A stretch of DNA of 39,110 nt from an uncultured Chloroflexota bacterium. Its GTDB lineage: Bacteria > Chloroflexota > Dehalococcoidia > Lucifugimonadales > GCA-002694895. The notes beneath the pieces are model-generated. The model saw only the letters and a list, made by a program, of their open reading frames with translations, was not told the origin of the DNA and searched no databases. Location: NCBI GenBank assembly GCA_950054395.1, contig CATLOZ010000006.1, positions 1 through 39,110 of the forward strand, written 5' to 3'. Shown piece after piece: positions 9,861 through 22,294 of this stretch (position 1 is the stretch's first letter; each line of letters begins with the position of its first letter). A program made the translations under genes and the position numbers.

Positions 9861-9891
9861 TAATATATAACTTAAATTAGCCAACACTTTT
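9836..9891. terminator. Bidirectional intrinsic-terminator-like hairpin overlapping transketolase 3' end
   Basis: AAAAGTGTTGGCTAATTTAAG (9836-9856) / CTTAAATTAGCCAACACTTTT (9871-9891): 21-bp perfect inverted repeat, 14-nt loop containing the TGA stop; A-run at one end and T-run at the other. Confidence 0.85.
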
Positions 9892-9923
9892 AGTTTTCTA
9901 CCATATGATTGGATTGTTTGCTA

Positions 9924-10340
9924 TTATTCTTGGAATAGGTGTTGAAGATGTTTAATGGGAATTTTCTTCTCAATTTCATTGCAATCATTATCAAGACATT
10001 CTTTTAGAATAACTGTAACTTTAGGTGAGTAATCTTCGATAACAAATGAGAATTCTAGTTCATTTCCGGTTTTACCACTTTCTACATTTATCCATTCTAC
10101 AGTTGAGTTTGCAATTGTTTGATGTGTTGCACAGGTTATTTTTAGTACCGTGGCATCTAATACACATCTAACTTCAAGTTTTTCACGTAAAGTGGTTAGC
10201 ATGGAATCATCAGAATCAGAAGCAGGAGTGGATGCAGCTGGAGCTGTTATAAGGTTATTTTTTTCTATAGTATCTACATCATTATTAGAACTACATCCAA
10301 TAATAAAAAATATTATAGTTAATGTTAAAAATATTTTCAT
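9924..10340 (-). CDS. Small putative lipoprotein, unknown function
   Basis: 138 aa; signal peptide with lipobox 'IIFFIIGCSSNND'; Ser/Asp/Ala-rich linker, small C-terminal domain with 4 Cys. Confidence 0.7.
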   Translation of the reverse strand: MKIFLTLTIIFFIIGCSSNNDVDTIEKNNLITAPAASTPASDSDDSMLTTLREKLEVRCVLDATVLKITCATHQTIANSTVEWINVESGKTGNELEFSFVIEDYSPKVTVILKECLDNDCNEIEKKIPIKHLQHLFQE

Positions 10341-10462
10341 TTGTGTATTTTACTTTATTATTAATGTTTTATTATACTGTTTTTATCAAAATACTGTAAA
10401 TAAAATTATATAAAATATGTGTAAAGTTTAGTTTTGGTTAATTAAAGTTAACAATATATAAC

Positions 10463-11479
10463 TTAAGCTTTTTTTAATTTTGAACCTGCATAAGTTCTGC
10501 AGCATTTGCAGTCTGCTACCATATGGTTAGGTTTCATTTCTTTTAGGCTTGGGGGAGTTTTAGAACAAGTACATTTGCTTTGATTTAAACATCTTGGTTG
10601 AAAAACACATCCTGGTGGCGGATTTAAAGGACTGGGGACATCACCTTCTAAAATTATTTCATCATCTCTTACTATATCTGGATGAGATGGTAATGCTGCC
10701 GACATTAAAGCTCTGGTGTAATTATGTAAGGGGTCATCAAATAGGTCAGTAGCGTTAGCTTCTTCCATTAAATTCCCTAGATACATTACTCCCATTTTAT
10801 CGCACATGTATCGTACGGTTGCTAAGTGGTGAGCTATTAGTAAATAACTTAAGTTATATTCTTTTTGTAAATCAACTAATAGGTTCATTATTTGTGCTCT
10901 TATAGATACATCTAATGCTGAAACAGGCTCATCTAATATAATTAATCTTGGATTTAAAGATAATGCTCTTGCTACACCTAGTCTTTGTCTTTGTCCTCCA
11001 CTAAATTCGTGAGGATAGAGATTTGACTGATAAGCCTGCAAGCCAACTTCAACTAATAATTCATCTACCCGGCTTCTTATTTGTTTTTTTGTCATATCAG
11101 TATTAATTTCTAGTGGTTCTCCTATAATATCTCTTACTCGCATTCTTGGGTTTAAAGATGCCCATGGATCTTGAAATACAGCTTGCACTGAAGATTTATA
11201 TATTTTTTTGTACTCCGGGTCAGTTTTTGAAGCTTCAAATACATCTTGGTCATTGAAAATAATAGTACCTTCAGTTGGGTTTTCTAGCATAAGTATCATT
11301 TTAGCTGTTGTAGTTTTTCCACATCCGGATTCGCCGACCAGTCCGTATGTTTGACCTTCTTCAATTTTAAATGAAATATTATTTACAGCTATAAGGTCTT
11401 TTGATCCTGAGCCTAAAAAACCGCCGCCAACCTGAAATATTTTTTTTATATTTTGTAATTCTATTAAAGTGTTTGCCAT
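10463..11479 (-). CDS. Oligopeptide ABC transporter ATPase, DppF/OppF type
   Basis: Walker A 'GESGCGKTT', signature 'FSGGQRQRLGVARAL', Walker B 'LIILDEP', C-terminal oligo_HPY-type Cys cluster; MANTLIE start at 11479 sits just after the upstream stop. Confidence 0.92.
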   Translation of the reverse strand: MANTLIELQNIKKIFQVGGGFLGSGSKDLIAVNNISFKIEEGQTYGLVGESGCGKTTTAKMILMLENPTEGTIIFNDQDVFEASKTDPEYKKIYKSSVQAVFQDPWASLNPRMRVRDIIGEPLEINTDMTKKQIRSRVDELLVEVGLQAYQSNLYPHEFSGGQRQRLGVARALSLNPRLIILDEPVSALDVSIRAQIMNLLVDLQKEYNLSYLLIAHHLATVRYMCDKMGVMYLGNLMEEANATDLFDDPLHNYTRALMSAALPSHPDIVRDDEIILEGDVPSPLNPPPGCVFQPRCLNQSKCTCSKTPPSLKEMKPNHMVADCKCCRTYAGSKLKKA

Positions 11480-11480
11480 T

Positions 11481-12524
11481 TTATTTTTTACTTGATTTAC
11501 ATGTACCACGACAGCACTTACATCCGTCGACTAAATGTCCTGGTTTTATTTCCACCATTTCATATTTTTCATTTATACAAACATCACAGCACGGCGATTC
11601 TTTTCTAGGTGAAAACCTACAGCCATCAGGGACATCCCATAAGGCTGGTGGTTGGCCTGGGATTGAATATAATCTGTCTATATCTTCATCCATACTTGGT
11701 ACAGATTTAATTAATCCCTGGGTATAAGGATGTTTTGGGTTGTTGAAAATTTCCCTTACTTCGCCGATTTCAACAATTCGTCCAGCATACATAACAGCAA
11801 CTCTGTCACACATTTTAGCAACTATTCCAAAATCATGAGTTATAAATAATATAGCCATACCAAATTCGTTTTGTAAATCTTTGAGTAATCTTAGATACTG
11901 AGCTTGAATTGTGGCATCTAATGAAGTTGTTGGTTCATCAGCAATTAAAATGGTTGGGCTACATGAAACTCCAATAGCTCCAACAACTCTTTGTCGCATT
12001 CCTCCGCTTAATTGATGCGGGTAGTCTTTCATTCTCTCTTCAGCTGCAGGGATATTAACTTTTTCTAACATATCTATAATTGAGTTGTATAATTGGGACC
12101 CTTTAAGTTTTTTATGAATACTTAAGGTTTCTCCAACTTGATCTGCGATATTGAATACAGGATTTAATGCAGTCATTGGATCTTGTAATACCATAGCAAT
12201 TCTTGATCCTCTTACAGATTGCATTTCTTTGTCAGATTTATTTAATAGATTTTCACTTTCTAAATTTATTTCGCCACCTACGATAAATCCCGGTGGAGAT
12301 GGTATTAGTTGCATTATTGATAAAGCAGTAACCGATTTTCCAGATCCGGATTCCCCTACAACAGCTAAAGTTTCTTCTTTTTTTAAATCAAAACTAAGTC
12401 CGTCTACAGCTTTAACTAAACCCCATTTAGTATAAAAATGAGTTTGTAAGTCCTTTACAGATAAAACTATTTCTTCAATTGCTTTTTTCTTTGATGTTTG
12501 TTTTTTTGATTGTTTATTTACCAT
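11481..12524 (-). CDS. Oligopeptide ABC transporter ATPase, DppD/OppD type
   Basis: Walker A 'GESGSGKSV', 'LSGGMRQRVVGAIGVSCSPTILIADEPTTSLD', C-terminal oligo_HPY Cys cluster. Confidence 0.92.
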   Translation of the reverse strand: MVNKQSKKQTSKKKAIEEIVLSVKDLQTHFYTKWGLVKAVDGLSFDLKKEETLAVVGESGSGKSVTALSIMQLIPSPPGFIVGGEINLESENLLNKSDKEMQSVRGSRIAMVLQDPMTALNPVFNIADQVGETLSIHKKLKGSQLYNSIIDMLEKVNIPAAEERMKDYPHQLSGGMRQRVVGAIGVSCSPTILIADEPTTSLDATIQAQYLRLLKDLQNEFGMAILFITHDFGIVAKMCDRVAVMYAGRIVEIGEVREIFNNPKHPYTQGLIKSVPSMDEDIDRLYSIPGQPPALWDVPDGCRFSPRKESPCCDVCINEKYEMVEIKPGHLVDGCKCCRGTCKSSKK

Positions 12525-12616
12525 ATGATTAGAATAAGAATTACTGTTCAGGAAAATATAATAAATTGAATATAAAAAATCAACTGATAATTAAAGTATA
12601 TTTAGTATTTAAATTC

Positions 12617-13393
12617 CTAGATAATAGATCTACTCCAACCCCCATCTATATTGATACAAGTTCCTGTTAAAAATCCAGAATTCTCTGAAGCAAGAAAAGT
12701 TACAAGGTCCCCTATAGGTTCTGGCCATCCAAATTTACCTATAGGTAAATTTTCTTTAATAAATTGATCTACTATTTCTTTTTTGTTTTCATTTTGAAAT
12801 TTTTCCCATCCTCCTCCGGGATGAGCCACTGGACCAGGTGCAACAGCATTAATTAAAATACCATATTTTGCTACATCTATTGCGGCATGTTTTGTTATGC
12901 TATTTAGTGCTGCTTTTGCTGTCATATAAGATAAATTCCCACCTAACTCACGTCCAAATACTGATGAAATATTTATTATTCTTCCCCAATTATTGGATTT
13001 CATTTTGGGGATTACGAGTTGCATTAATTTTAGTGTTGGATCTATATTTAATTCAAAAGCTTTATTTAAATCCTTGATCTCAGTTCCTTCCACTCCTTCT
13101 CGTTTTACCGAACCTCCTACATTGTTTACCAATATTTCTATTGGGCCTAATTTAGTCGTAATTTCTTCAGTTAAACTACTAAGAGATGATATATTTGTTA
13201 TATCTGATTTAATTGCAATAGATTGAGGACTTAGTACTTTTATTTCATCAAGGGTATTATTAAGAGTATTTTGATTTCTACCACATATAACTACTTTTAC
13301 TTCCTCTTTTGCTAATGAAAGTGCACATGATTTTCCAATCCCTCTGCTACTACCTGTGACTAAAGCTATTTTATTTTTAATTCCTAATTCCAT
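12617..13393 (-). CDS. Short-chain dehydrogenase/reductase (FabG-like)
   Basis: 258 aa; 'VTGSSRGIGKSCA', 'NNVGG', 'ISSVFGRELGGNLSYMTAKAAL' YxxxK, 'NIDGGWS'. Confidence 0.9.
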   Translation of the reverse strand: MELGIKNKIALVTGSSRGIGKSCALSLAKEEVKVVICGRNQNTLNNTLDEIKVLSPQSIAIKSDITNISSLSSLTEEITTKLGPIEILVNNVGGSVKREGVEGTEIKDLNKAFELNIDPTLKLMQLVIPKMKSNNWGRIINISSVFGRELGGNLSYMTAKAALNSITKHAAIDVAKYGILINAVAPGPVAHPGGGWEKFQNENKKEIVDQFIKENLPIGKFGWPEPIGDLVTFLASENSGFLTGTCINIDGGWSRSII

Positions 13394-13409
13394 TGTTCCC
13401 CTTTATAAT

Positions 13410-15428
<2,019 letters not shown>

Positions 15429-15540
15429 TTAGTACTTATTTTATTATTCTATATTCCCTGTGTATTTTAGATATCTATTAATGTTTAATATTAATATATA
15501 TTTAGTTTATTTTTATATAAATTATATAGTTCTGATCAAG

Positions 15541-17346
15541 ATGAGTTTAACAACAGATATAAAAAATAAAATTTCAGTTTTAGACTTGGTTTCTGAACAT
15601 GCGGATTTAAAAAGACAAGGAAAACTTTATAAGGCTTTGTGCCCATTTCATAATGAAAATACACCTTCTTTTATTGTCGATCCTGAAAAAAATATATGGA
15701 GATGTTTTGGCGCTTGTTCGGTGGGTGGAGATATATTTTCTTTTTTAATGAAAAAAGAAAATATATCTTTCATTGAGTCATTAAAATATTTTAGTAAAAA
15801 ATTAGGCATATCAGATATATCATTTAATTCGAGCAGAAGTAAAATTTTAGAAGAAATTAGAAAAATTAATAATCTAGCTGTTAATTTTTTTAAACATTCT
15901 TTATTTTCAGATAAAGGTGCTTTGACAAGAGATTATTTGAAAGAACGAGGAATTACAAAAGAATCAGCTTTGAAATTTAATTTGGGTTACAATCCAAAGG
16001 GAAATGAATTATATAATTATTTAATCAGTCATGGAATTGAATCTAAAAATATAATTGATTTTGGTCTTGCCTCTGAAAATAGCAAGGGAGATGTAATAGA
16101 TTTTTTCTCGGAAAGATTGATTTTTCCTATTATCGAATTAAAAGATAATGTATTAGGATTTGGAGGGAGAATCATGTCTGATAAAAACCCAAAATATATT
16201 AATACTAAAAAAAATTTATTATTTGATAAAGGTTCTGTGTTATATGGATTAGATCAAGCTGCAGAAAATATTCGAGACGAAGATGAATGTGTTTTAGTAG
16301 AAGGTTATACAGATGTTATTACTGCCCACCAGTTTGGATTTAAAAATGTTATTGCTTCAATGGGAACAGCAATAACTATATATCAGGCAAGTAAGATTTC
16401 AGATATTTCAAATAGTGTAATTATAGCTTTGGATTCAGATCAAGCAGGATCAGAAGCAACTTTAAATGCTTTGGATAAAAGCTGGGGAGTATTTAAATCA
16501 AATAATAAGGAATTACCTGCTGGCATTACTAATAAATCAATAAAGAAAAACTTTAATCTTCGTATTGTTACTTTACCTGACAATTCAGATCCTGATGATT
16601 TTATTAGAAATTCTTCAGAGAAATGGAAAGAAAGTATATTAAATGCAAGTCCGATTGTAGAATATTTAATTGAATCACTTTCAAACAAATTTGATTTATC
16701 TACTGCTGAAGGCAAAGAACTTATTGAAGAAATTATAAGACCATTTATATCTAAAGAAAAAAATCCTTATATTCAGGATCAATATGTATCAATGTTAAGT
16801 AAAGAATTAAATGTTTCAGAAGAACGAATTAAGGCTGGATTTGATTCAAAAACAAAAAGATTTAATGATAATTCAAACAGATTGTTTAAATTAAAAGAAA
16901 ATTCTTTTAATAGTTTACAGGCTACTCCAGAGGACAAGAATAGGTTAAAAATTTTATCAGAATATTTAACAGGAATAGTTTTATCTAATAAGAATTTAAA
17001 TAAAGACCTGTTTATTGATTGGGATATTGAGATGATTGATGATACAATTTGTAAGCAGATTTTATATAAATGGTCTAAAGAAGATAATTCAATTGAAAAT
17101 GAAAATAAAATTGAAGAAAATTTATATAATGAAATAAATTATTTTCAATCTGATAAATTAATATTTTTTGATAATGAAAAGTTAATTAACGTTATATCAC
17201 AATGCAAGAATGATATAGAAAGGGAATATTTGATAGCAAAAAATGTGATTTTAATGCTAGATTATCAAAAAAATATTGATGAGATTAATAAAATAGAAAA
17301 TCGTATTAAGATTTTAGATAACACTACTATCAAAAAAATATATTAA
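15541..17346 (+). CDS. dnaG: DNA primase
   Basis: CHC2 zinc motif '[31 protein letters not shown]', TOPRIM 'VEGYTDV...ALDSDQAG'; start [20 protein letters not shown] at 15541 favoured over track start 15460. Confidence 0.95.
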   Translation: MSLTTDIKNKISVLDLVSEHADLKRQGKLYKALCPFHNENTPSFIVDPEKNIWRCFGACSVGGDIFSFLMKKENISFIESLKYFSKKLGISDISFNSSRSKILEEIRKINNLAVNFFKHSLFSDKGALTRDYLKERGITKESALKFNLGYNPKGNELYNYLISHGIESKNIIDFGLASENSKGDVIDFFSERLIFPIIELKDNVLGFGGRIMSDKNPKYINTKKNLLFDKGSVLYGLDQAAENIRDEDECVLVEGYTDVITAHQFGFKNVIASMGTAITIYQASKISDISNSVIIALDSDQAGSEATLNALDKSWGVFKSNNKELPAGITNKSIKKNFNLRIVTLPDNSDPDDFIRNSSEKWKESILNASPIVEYLIESLSNKFDLSTAEGKELIEEIIRPFISKEKNPYIQDQYVSMLSKELNVSEERIKAGFDSKTKRFNDNSNRLFKLKENSFNSLQATPEDKNRLKILSEYLTGIVLSNKNLNKDLFIDWDIEMIDDTICKQILYKWSKEDNSIENENKIEENLYNEINYFQSDKLIFFDNEKLINVISQCKNDIEREYLIAKNVILMLDYQKNIDEINKIENRIKILDNTTIKKIY

Positions 17347-17369
17347 TATTATTCAAATTAGGTTTTTAT

Positions 17370-18944
17370 ATGTCAAATAAAATGTGGAATAGTGAACAGG
17401 ATTCTGTTTTAGTGGATTTTATTCAATCAGCTAAAAAAAATATGATGCAAAGGGAAGAATTTAGTGATGACCCGGAAGATATAGCCAAAGATTTTATGAG
17501 TTTGAAAATTTCCAAAGAACCTACGAATGATAATTCTGAAAATCTCAATGACGAGATGGGTGATGCTTATAGATTGAATAATGAAGGAGAATTAGTTTTA
17601 CTTGATGATGTAGTTAATGATACTCCTGAAATAATTGATGATCCTGTGAGGCTTTATTTACGTGAAATAGGACGAGTTAGTTTATTAAGTGCCAAAGATG
17701 AAAGAGAATTAGCACGATCTATGGAAGAAGGAGAGTTTATAGATCAGACTGCTGAAAATCCAACTTTGAATAATGATGCAGCTTTAACAGATACATTTAT
17801 ATCAAATATAGCCTTAGAAAAAATAATAGATAACTTTAAAATTTTTGAATTAATATTAAAAAATATAGGTTATAAAGTTCCTAGAGTAGGCTTGCATGTT
17901 AATCAGTTACTAAATTATTCTGAATTATTAGATAAAAGACAATTAAAAAAATATAACAAATATGTTTTTGATATATTAGATGAAGAATTGATTAATTATT
18001 TAGCAGATTCAATGAACCTTGAACCTACAGAGGTGAGTGAAAGATTACGATCAACTTCAACTGCTATGAGGTTACTCCCATCATTTTTTCATGAAATTTT
18101 AAATGGATATCAATCTAATAAAGAAATAAAAAAAGCATTAAAAAATGGAGAAATATTTAAAAAATTTAATAAAAGTAAATTAGATTTAGCTGATTTTTAT
18201 TCTCAAAAAAGAATAATGTCCAATAATAGTAAAAAACTATTATCAGAAGCTAATTTAAGATTGGTTGTTAGTGTTGCTAAAAAATATATTGGAAGGGGTA
18301 TGTCCTTATTAGATCTTATCCAAGAAGGTAATATAGGATTAATAAGAGCTGTTGAAAAATTTGATTATAGAAAAGGATATAAATTTAGTACTTATGCTAC
18401 ATGGTGGATTAGACAAGCAATAACAAGAGCAATTGCTGATCAAGCCAGGACAATAAGAATACCTGTACATATGGTTGAAACAATTAATAAATTATTAAGA
18501 ACAAGCAGGAAATTAGTGCAGGAATTTGGAAGAGATCCTTCTAGCGAAGAAATAGCAAAGGAAATGGAAGTTACTCCAGAGAAAGTACGTGAAATATTGA
18601 AAATATCACAAGAACCTGTATCACTTGAAACCCCGGTTGGTGAAGAAGATGACAGTGATTTGGGTGATTTTATTGAAGACAGAACAGCGATTGCACCAGC
18701 AGATGCAGCTTCTCATCAATTATTAAAAGAACAAGTAGAAGATGTATTAGAAACTTTAAGTGAAAGAGAAGCAAAAGTTTTGCAATTACGTTTTGGATTA
18801 GAAGATGGAAGGAGCAGAACTTTGGAAGAAGTGGGTAAAGATTTTGGTGTGACAAGAGAAAGGATAAGACAAATTGAAGCAAAGGCTTTACGTAAATTAC
18901 GTCATCCAATGAGATCAAAAAAATTAAGAGATTTTTTGGATTAA
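17370..18944 (+). CDS. rpoD: RNA polymerase primary sigma factor (sigma-70)
   Basis: 524 aa; '[26 protein letters not shown]', '[49 protein letters not shown]', '[48 protein letters not shown]'. Confidence 0.97.
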   Translation: MSNKMWNSEQDSVLVDFIQSAKKNMMQREEFSDDPEDIAKDFMSLKISKEPTNDNSENLNDEMGDAYRLNNEGELVLLDDVVNDTPEIIDDPVRLYLREIGRVSLLSAKDERELARSMEEGEFIDQTAENPTLNNDAALTDTFISNIALEKIIDNFKIFELILKNIGYKVPRVGLHVNQLLNYSELLDKRQLKKYNKYVFDILDEELINYLADSMNLEPTEVSERLRSTSTAMRLLPSFFHEILNGYQSNKEIKKALKNGEIFKKFNKSKLDLADFYSQKRIMSNNSKKLLSEANLRLVVSVAKKYIGRGMSLLDLIQEGNIGLIRAVEKFDYRKGYKFSTYATWWIRQAITRAIADQARTIRIPVHMVETINKLLRTSRKLVQEFGRDPSSEEIAKEMEVTPEKVREILKISQEPVSLETPVGEEDDSDLGDFIEDRTAIAPADAASHQLLKEQVEDVLETLSEREAKVLQLRFGLEDGRSRTLEEVGKDFGVTRERIRQIEAKALRKLRHPMRSKKLRDFLD

Positions 18945-18946
18945 AA

Positions 18947-20218
18947 TTATCTTATTCTTATATTTCCTTTTCCAGTTAAAATCCATTTATAGCTACATAA
19001 GTTTTCGAGGCCCATAGGTCCTCTTGCACCATATTTGTTTGTACTTATTGCAACTTCAGCACCAAGTCCAAATTCTCCTCCGTCATTAAATTGAGTACTA
19101 GCATTTACCATAATAGCTGCCGAATCAATATTATTAACAAAAGTTTTAATACTATTTTTTGATTCTGCGATAATACCATCAGTATGCCCAGATCCATAAT
19201 CGTATATATGGGATATGGCTTCTTCAATAGAATATACACATTTTATTGATATGATGAGATCTAAAAATTCTTTTCCCCAATCACTTTTTGATGATTTTAA
19301 TACGTTATTGTAGTTATATTTTTTTATTTCATTATAAGATTTCGTATCACATCTTATTTCAACATTTGATTCTGATAAACTTTTTATCATAAGGGGCAAA
19401 AAAGTAGGTAAAATTTTTGAATGTATAAGTAATGTATCTAATGCATTGCATACGCTTGGTTTGGAAACTTTAGAATTTAATACTACAGGTATGGCTTTAT
19501 ATATATCTGCTGAAGGATCTATGTATATATGAGTCACCCCAATACCCCCAGTAATTGAAGGCATTTTAGCCTCTTTTTCAACCATTTTAACTAAACTTTT
19601 TCCACCTCTAGGTATCATTAGATCAATGTATTCATTAAGTTGAAGAAATTCTTTTGTTATTTTCCTGTCAGTTGATTCAATTAAATTAACAAAATTATCA
19701 TCTGTTCCAAATTCTTTTAGAGATTGCTTAATGATCGAAGTAAGGCATAAATTAGTATTTATTGATTCTTTCCCACCTTTTAGGATTACTGCATTACCTG
19801 ATTTTATACATAAGCTTGATATATCTGTAGTTATATCTGGTCTGCTTTCGTAAATTACACCTATAACGCCTAATGGAACAGTAATTTTTTTTAAATTCAT
19901 TTCATTATCTAATATTTTATCCTCAATAATTTTGCCTACAGGGTCATTTAATGAAATTATGTTTTCTATTCCATTTAGCATAAGTTCGATTTTGTGTTCT
20001 GTTAAAGTTAGTCTGTCAATGAATGCAAAATCTTTGTTCATATCTTTTGAATTTCGGATATCAATTTTGTTATTTTTTAATATATTATTTCGATTTTTAT
20101 ATATATTGACATGAATAAGTTTTAGTAATTTATTTTTATCATCGGAACTAAAATTACTTAGTGTTCGTGATGCTTTATGTGTTTTTTTAGTTAAGTTAAT
20201 TAAATCTTGTTTTTTCAT
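18947..20218 (-). CDS. proA: Glutamate-5-semialdehyde dehydrogenase
   Basis: 423 aa; 'VIYESRPDITTDISSLCIKSGNAVILKGGKES', 'SKPSVCNALDTLLIH', 'FNDGGEFGLGAEVAISTNKYGARGPMGLENLCSYKW'. Confidence 0.97.
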   Translation of the reverse strand: MKKQDLINLTKKTHKASRTLSNFSSDDKNKLLKLIHVNIYKNRNNILKNNKIDIRNSKDMNKDFAFIDRLTLTEHKIELMLNGIENIISLNDPVGKIIEDKILDNEMNLKKITVPLGVIGVIYESRPDITTDISSLCIKSGNAVILKGGKESINTNLCLTSIIKQSLKEFGTDDNFVNLIESTDRKITKEFLQLNEYIDLMIPRGGKSLVKMVEKEAKMPSITGGIGVTHIYIDPSADIYKAIPVVLNSKVSKPSVCNALDTLLIHSKILPTFLPLMIKSLSESNVEIRCDTKSYNEIKKYNYNNVLKSSKSDWGKEFLDLIISIKCVYSIEEAISHIYDYGSGHTDGIIAESKNSIKTFVNNIDSAAIMVNASTQFNDGGEFGLGAEVAISTNKYGARGPMGLENLCSYKWILTGKGNIRIR

Positions 20219-20235
20219 AATTTATCTTTTAGAAA

Positions 20236-21369
20236 TTATAAATTTACTAAATTATTTTTATGTATAATTTCTTCGGTGTGTATATAGCCTAGGTTATTAA
20301 TTATATCTGTAGATTGCTTTCCTTTAATTTTATTTATTTCTTTATTAGAGTAACTAGTAATTCCGCAAGCGATAAGTTGTTTTTTTTTATCTAATATACA
20401 TACTACTTCACCTGCTTTGAAAGAACCTGATACAGATATTATTCCTGGAGGAAGAAGGCTGGTATTATTTTGTAAAATTGCATTTTTAGCTCCCTCATCT
20501 ACAGTTAAAGACTTAGATCTGGACATATTATTTAATAACCATCTTTTCTTTCTTTCAATTATTTTTAACTTTGCAGGGAAAAAAGTCCCAATTTTTTCAC
20601 CATTTATAATTTTTAATATATTATCAGGATTTTTGCCACTGGTGATTATAACATCAGTTCCAGATACAGACGCCAATTCAATTGCTTTTAACTTTGTATT
20701 CATTCCTCCAGTTCCAAGGTTGTTTGTAGTAGGCCCACCTAATGAATCAATATCCCGAATACCAACATTTTTTATTTCTGAGATAAGTTTAGCACTTTGC
20801 GGGTATAGATTAGGATCGGTAGTAAATAAACCTTCGATAGAGCTTAAGATTATTAGTAGATTTGCATCAATAATATTACTTACAAATGCAGACAAAGTAT
20901 CATTATCACCGAACTTTTCACCTTCAAGTTCTTCAGTAGACACAACATCATTTTCGTTTATTATTGGAATAATTTTAAATTCAATTAATTTTTCAATTGT
21001 ATTTTTAATATTTAAATAAGTTGATTTATCCTCTGTGATTTCTTTTCTTGTTAATAATATTTGAGAAGTTTTTATATCTAATTTGTCAAATATTTCTTGA
21101 TAATGTTTCATAAGATATGGCTGACCTAAAGATGCAAGTACTTGTTTAATTGAAGTTTGTTTTTGATTTATATTATCAATTAGCTTTTTATTAATTAATT
21201 GCATACCAGCACCTACAGCACCTGAGGAGATAAGTACTATTTCATAATTTAATTCAATTAACTTTTTACAAACTTCAGAAAGATTAGAAATAAATTTATA
21301 ATTTAAATCCCCATCTTTCTTAGTTATGAGTGAAGTTCCAATTTTAATTACTATTCTTTTATATTTCAT
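20236..21369 (-). CDS. proB: Glutamate 5-kinase (with C-terminal PUA domain)
   Basis: 377 aa; 'VIKIGTSLITKKDG', 'LISSGAVGAGM', 'IINENDVVSTEE...FGDNDTLSAFVSN', 'GTGGMNTKLKAIELA', PUA-type tail. Confidence 0.97.
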   Translation of the reverse strand: MKYKRIVIKIGTSLITKKDGDLNYKFISNLSEVCKKLIELNYEIVLISSGAVGAGMQLINKKLIDNINQKQTSIKQVLASLGQPYLMKHYQEIFDKLDIKTSQILLTRKEITEDKSTYLNIKNTIEKLIEFKIIPIINENDVVSTEELEGEKFGDNDTLSAFVSNIIDANLLIILSSIEGLFTTDPNLYPQSAKLISEIKNVGIRDIDSLGGPTTNNLGTGGMNTKLKAIELASVSGTDVIITSGKNPDNILKIINGEKIGTFFPAKLKIIERKKRWLLNNMSRSKSLTVDEGAKNAILQNNTSLLPPGIISVSGSFKAGEVVCILDKKKQLIACGITSYSNKEINKIKGKQSTDIINNLGYIHTEEIIHKNNLVNL

Positions 21370-21457
21370 ATTAATTATTTAAATACAATAAAATGATGAT
21401 TTTGTTTATTATTGAAAATAAGTGTATATTTTATATTATTAGCTTACTAGGTATGTA

Positions 21458-22288
21458 GTGGAAGGATTTAATAGTTTAGAAATTAATAAAATTCAAGAAT
21501 TATCTCAGAATTTAGCTTTTATTGCTGGTTCTTACATCTTGGAAAATGTAAGTAAAGTTAATGAAAAAATGTATAAAGATAATACTGATGGGAACAAAGA
21601 AGTAGTTACTAAAATTGATTTAGATATACATGAAAAATTATATGGGATAATAAGTAAAGATTATCCAGATCATGAAGTTTTATCTGAAGAAGATATTAAT
21701 AGTAATAATATTGATTACAAGAAACCGATTTGGATTATTGATCCTTTAGATGGTACAACAAATTTTTCAAATGGCCTTCCTATTTTTGGAAGTTCAATAT
21801 CTTTTGTATTTAATTATCAAACTGAAGTATCAGCGTTATTTATCCCTTCTATTGAAAAAATGGGAGGCAAATGTATTTCCTGGTCTAAAAGTAATGGAAT
21901 TTTAGTAGATAGTTGTAATTTTTTATTCAAAGAGAATTCTAATATTTCTTTTGTTCCAGAATATTTATATTCAAATACAAAATTAATAAAAAAATACAAT
22001 AAATTAAATTTTTTATCTAAAGATTTTAGAAATTTAGGAAGTATTTCTTATGAAGGGGCAATGGTTATATTAGGTAATGGAAAATCATTATTATGTAACA
22101 ATCCTAAAATTTGGGATGTTTCAGCGTTAATCGGTATATTTTCTGAGCAGAATAAGGCGATTTATATTAGCAAAACTGGAAAGAATAATAAAAAATGGAA
22201 TAAATTAAAAAGTATGGATGAAATTTATAAAAATATAGATAAAAAATCTTATAGGATAGGGTTTGATATATTTTTTATAAATGAATAA
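21458..22288 (+). CDS. Inositol monophosphatase family phosphatase (GTG start)
   Basis: 'EEDINS..PIWIIDPLDGTTNFSNGLPIFGSSISF' and 'WDVSALIGIFSEQ'. Confidence 0.88.
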   Translation: MEGFNSLEINKIQELSQNLAFIAGSYILENVSKVNEKMYKDNTDGNKEVVTKIDLDIHEKLYGIISKDYPDHEVLSEEDINSNNIDYKKPIWIIDPLDGTTNFSNGLPIFGSSISFVFNYQTEVSALFIPSIEKMGGKCISWSKSNGILVDSCNFLFKENSNISFVPEYLYSNTKLIKKYNKLNFLSKDFRNLGSISYEGAMVILGNGKSLLCNNPKIWDVSALIGIFSEQNKAIYISKTGKNNKKWNKLKSMDEIYKNIDKKSYRIGFDIFFINE

Positions 22289-22294
22289 TAATTT

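Noticed and set aside
10441-10480. Possible terminator hairpin (TTAAAGTTA...TAACTTAA) after the DppF-like gene
   Set aside because: A/T-rich, bulged stem; too weak to call without folding energies
20417-21019. 200-aa plus-strand ORF antisense to proB
   Set aside because: Fully antisense to a clear glutamate 5-kinase; composition is that expected from reverse translation of the real gene
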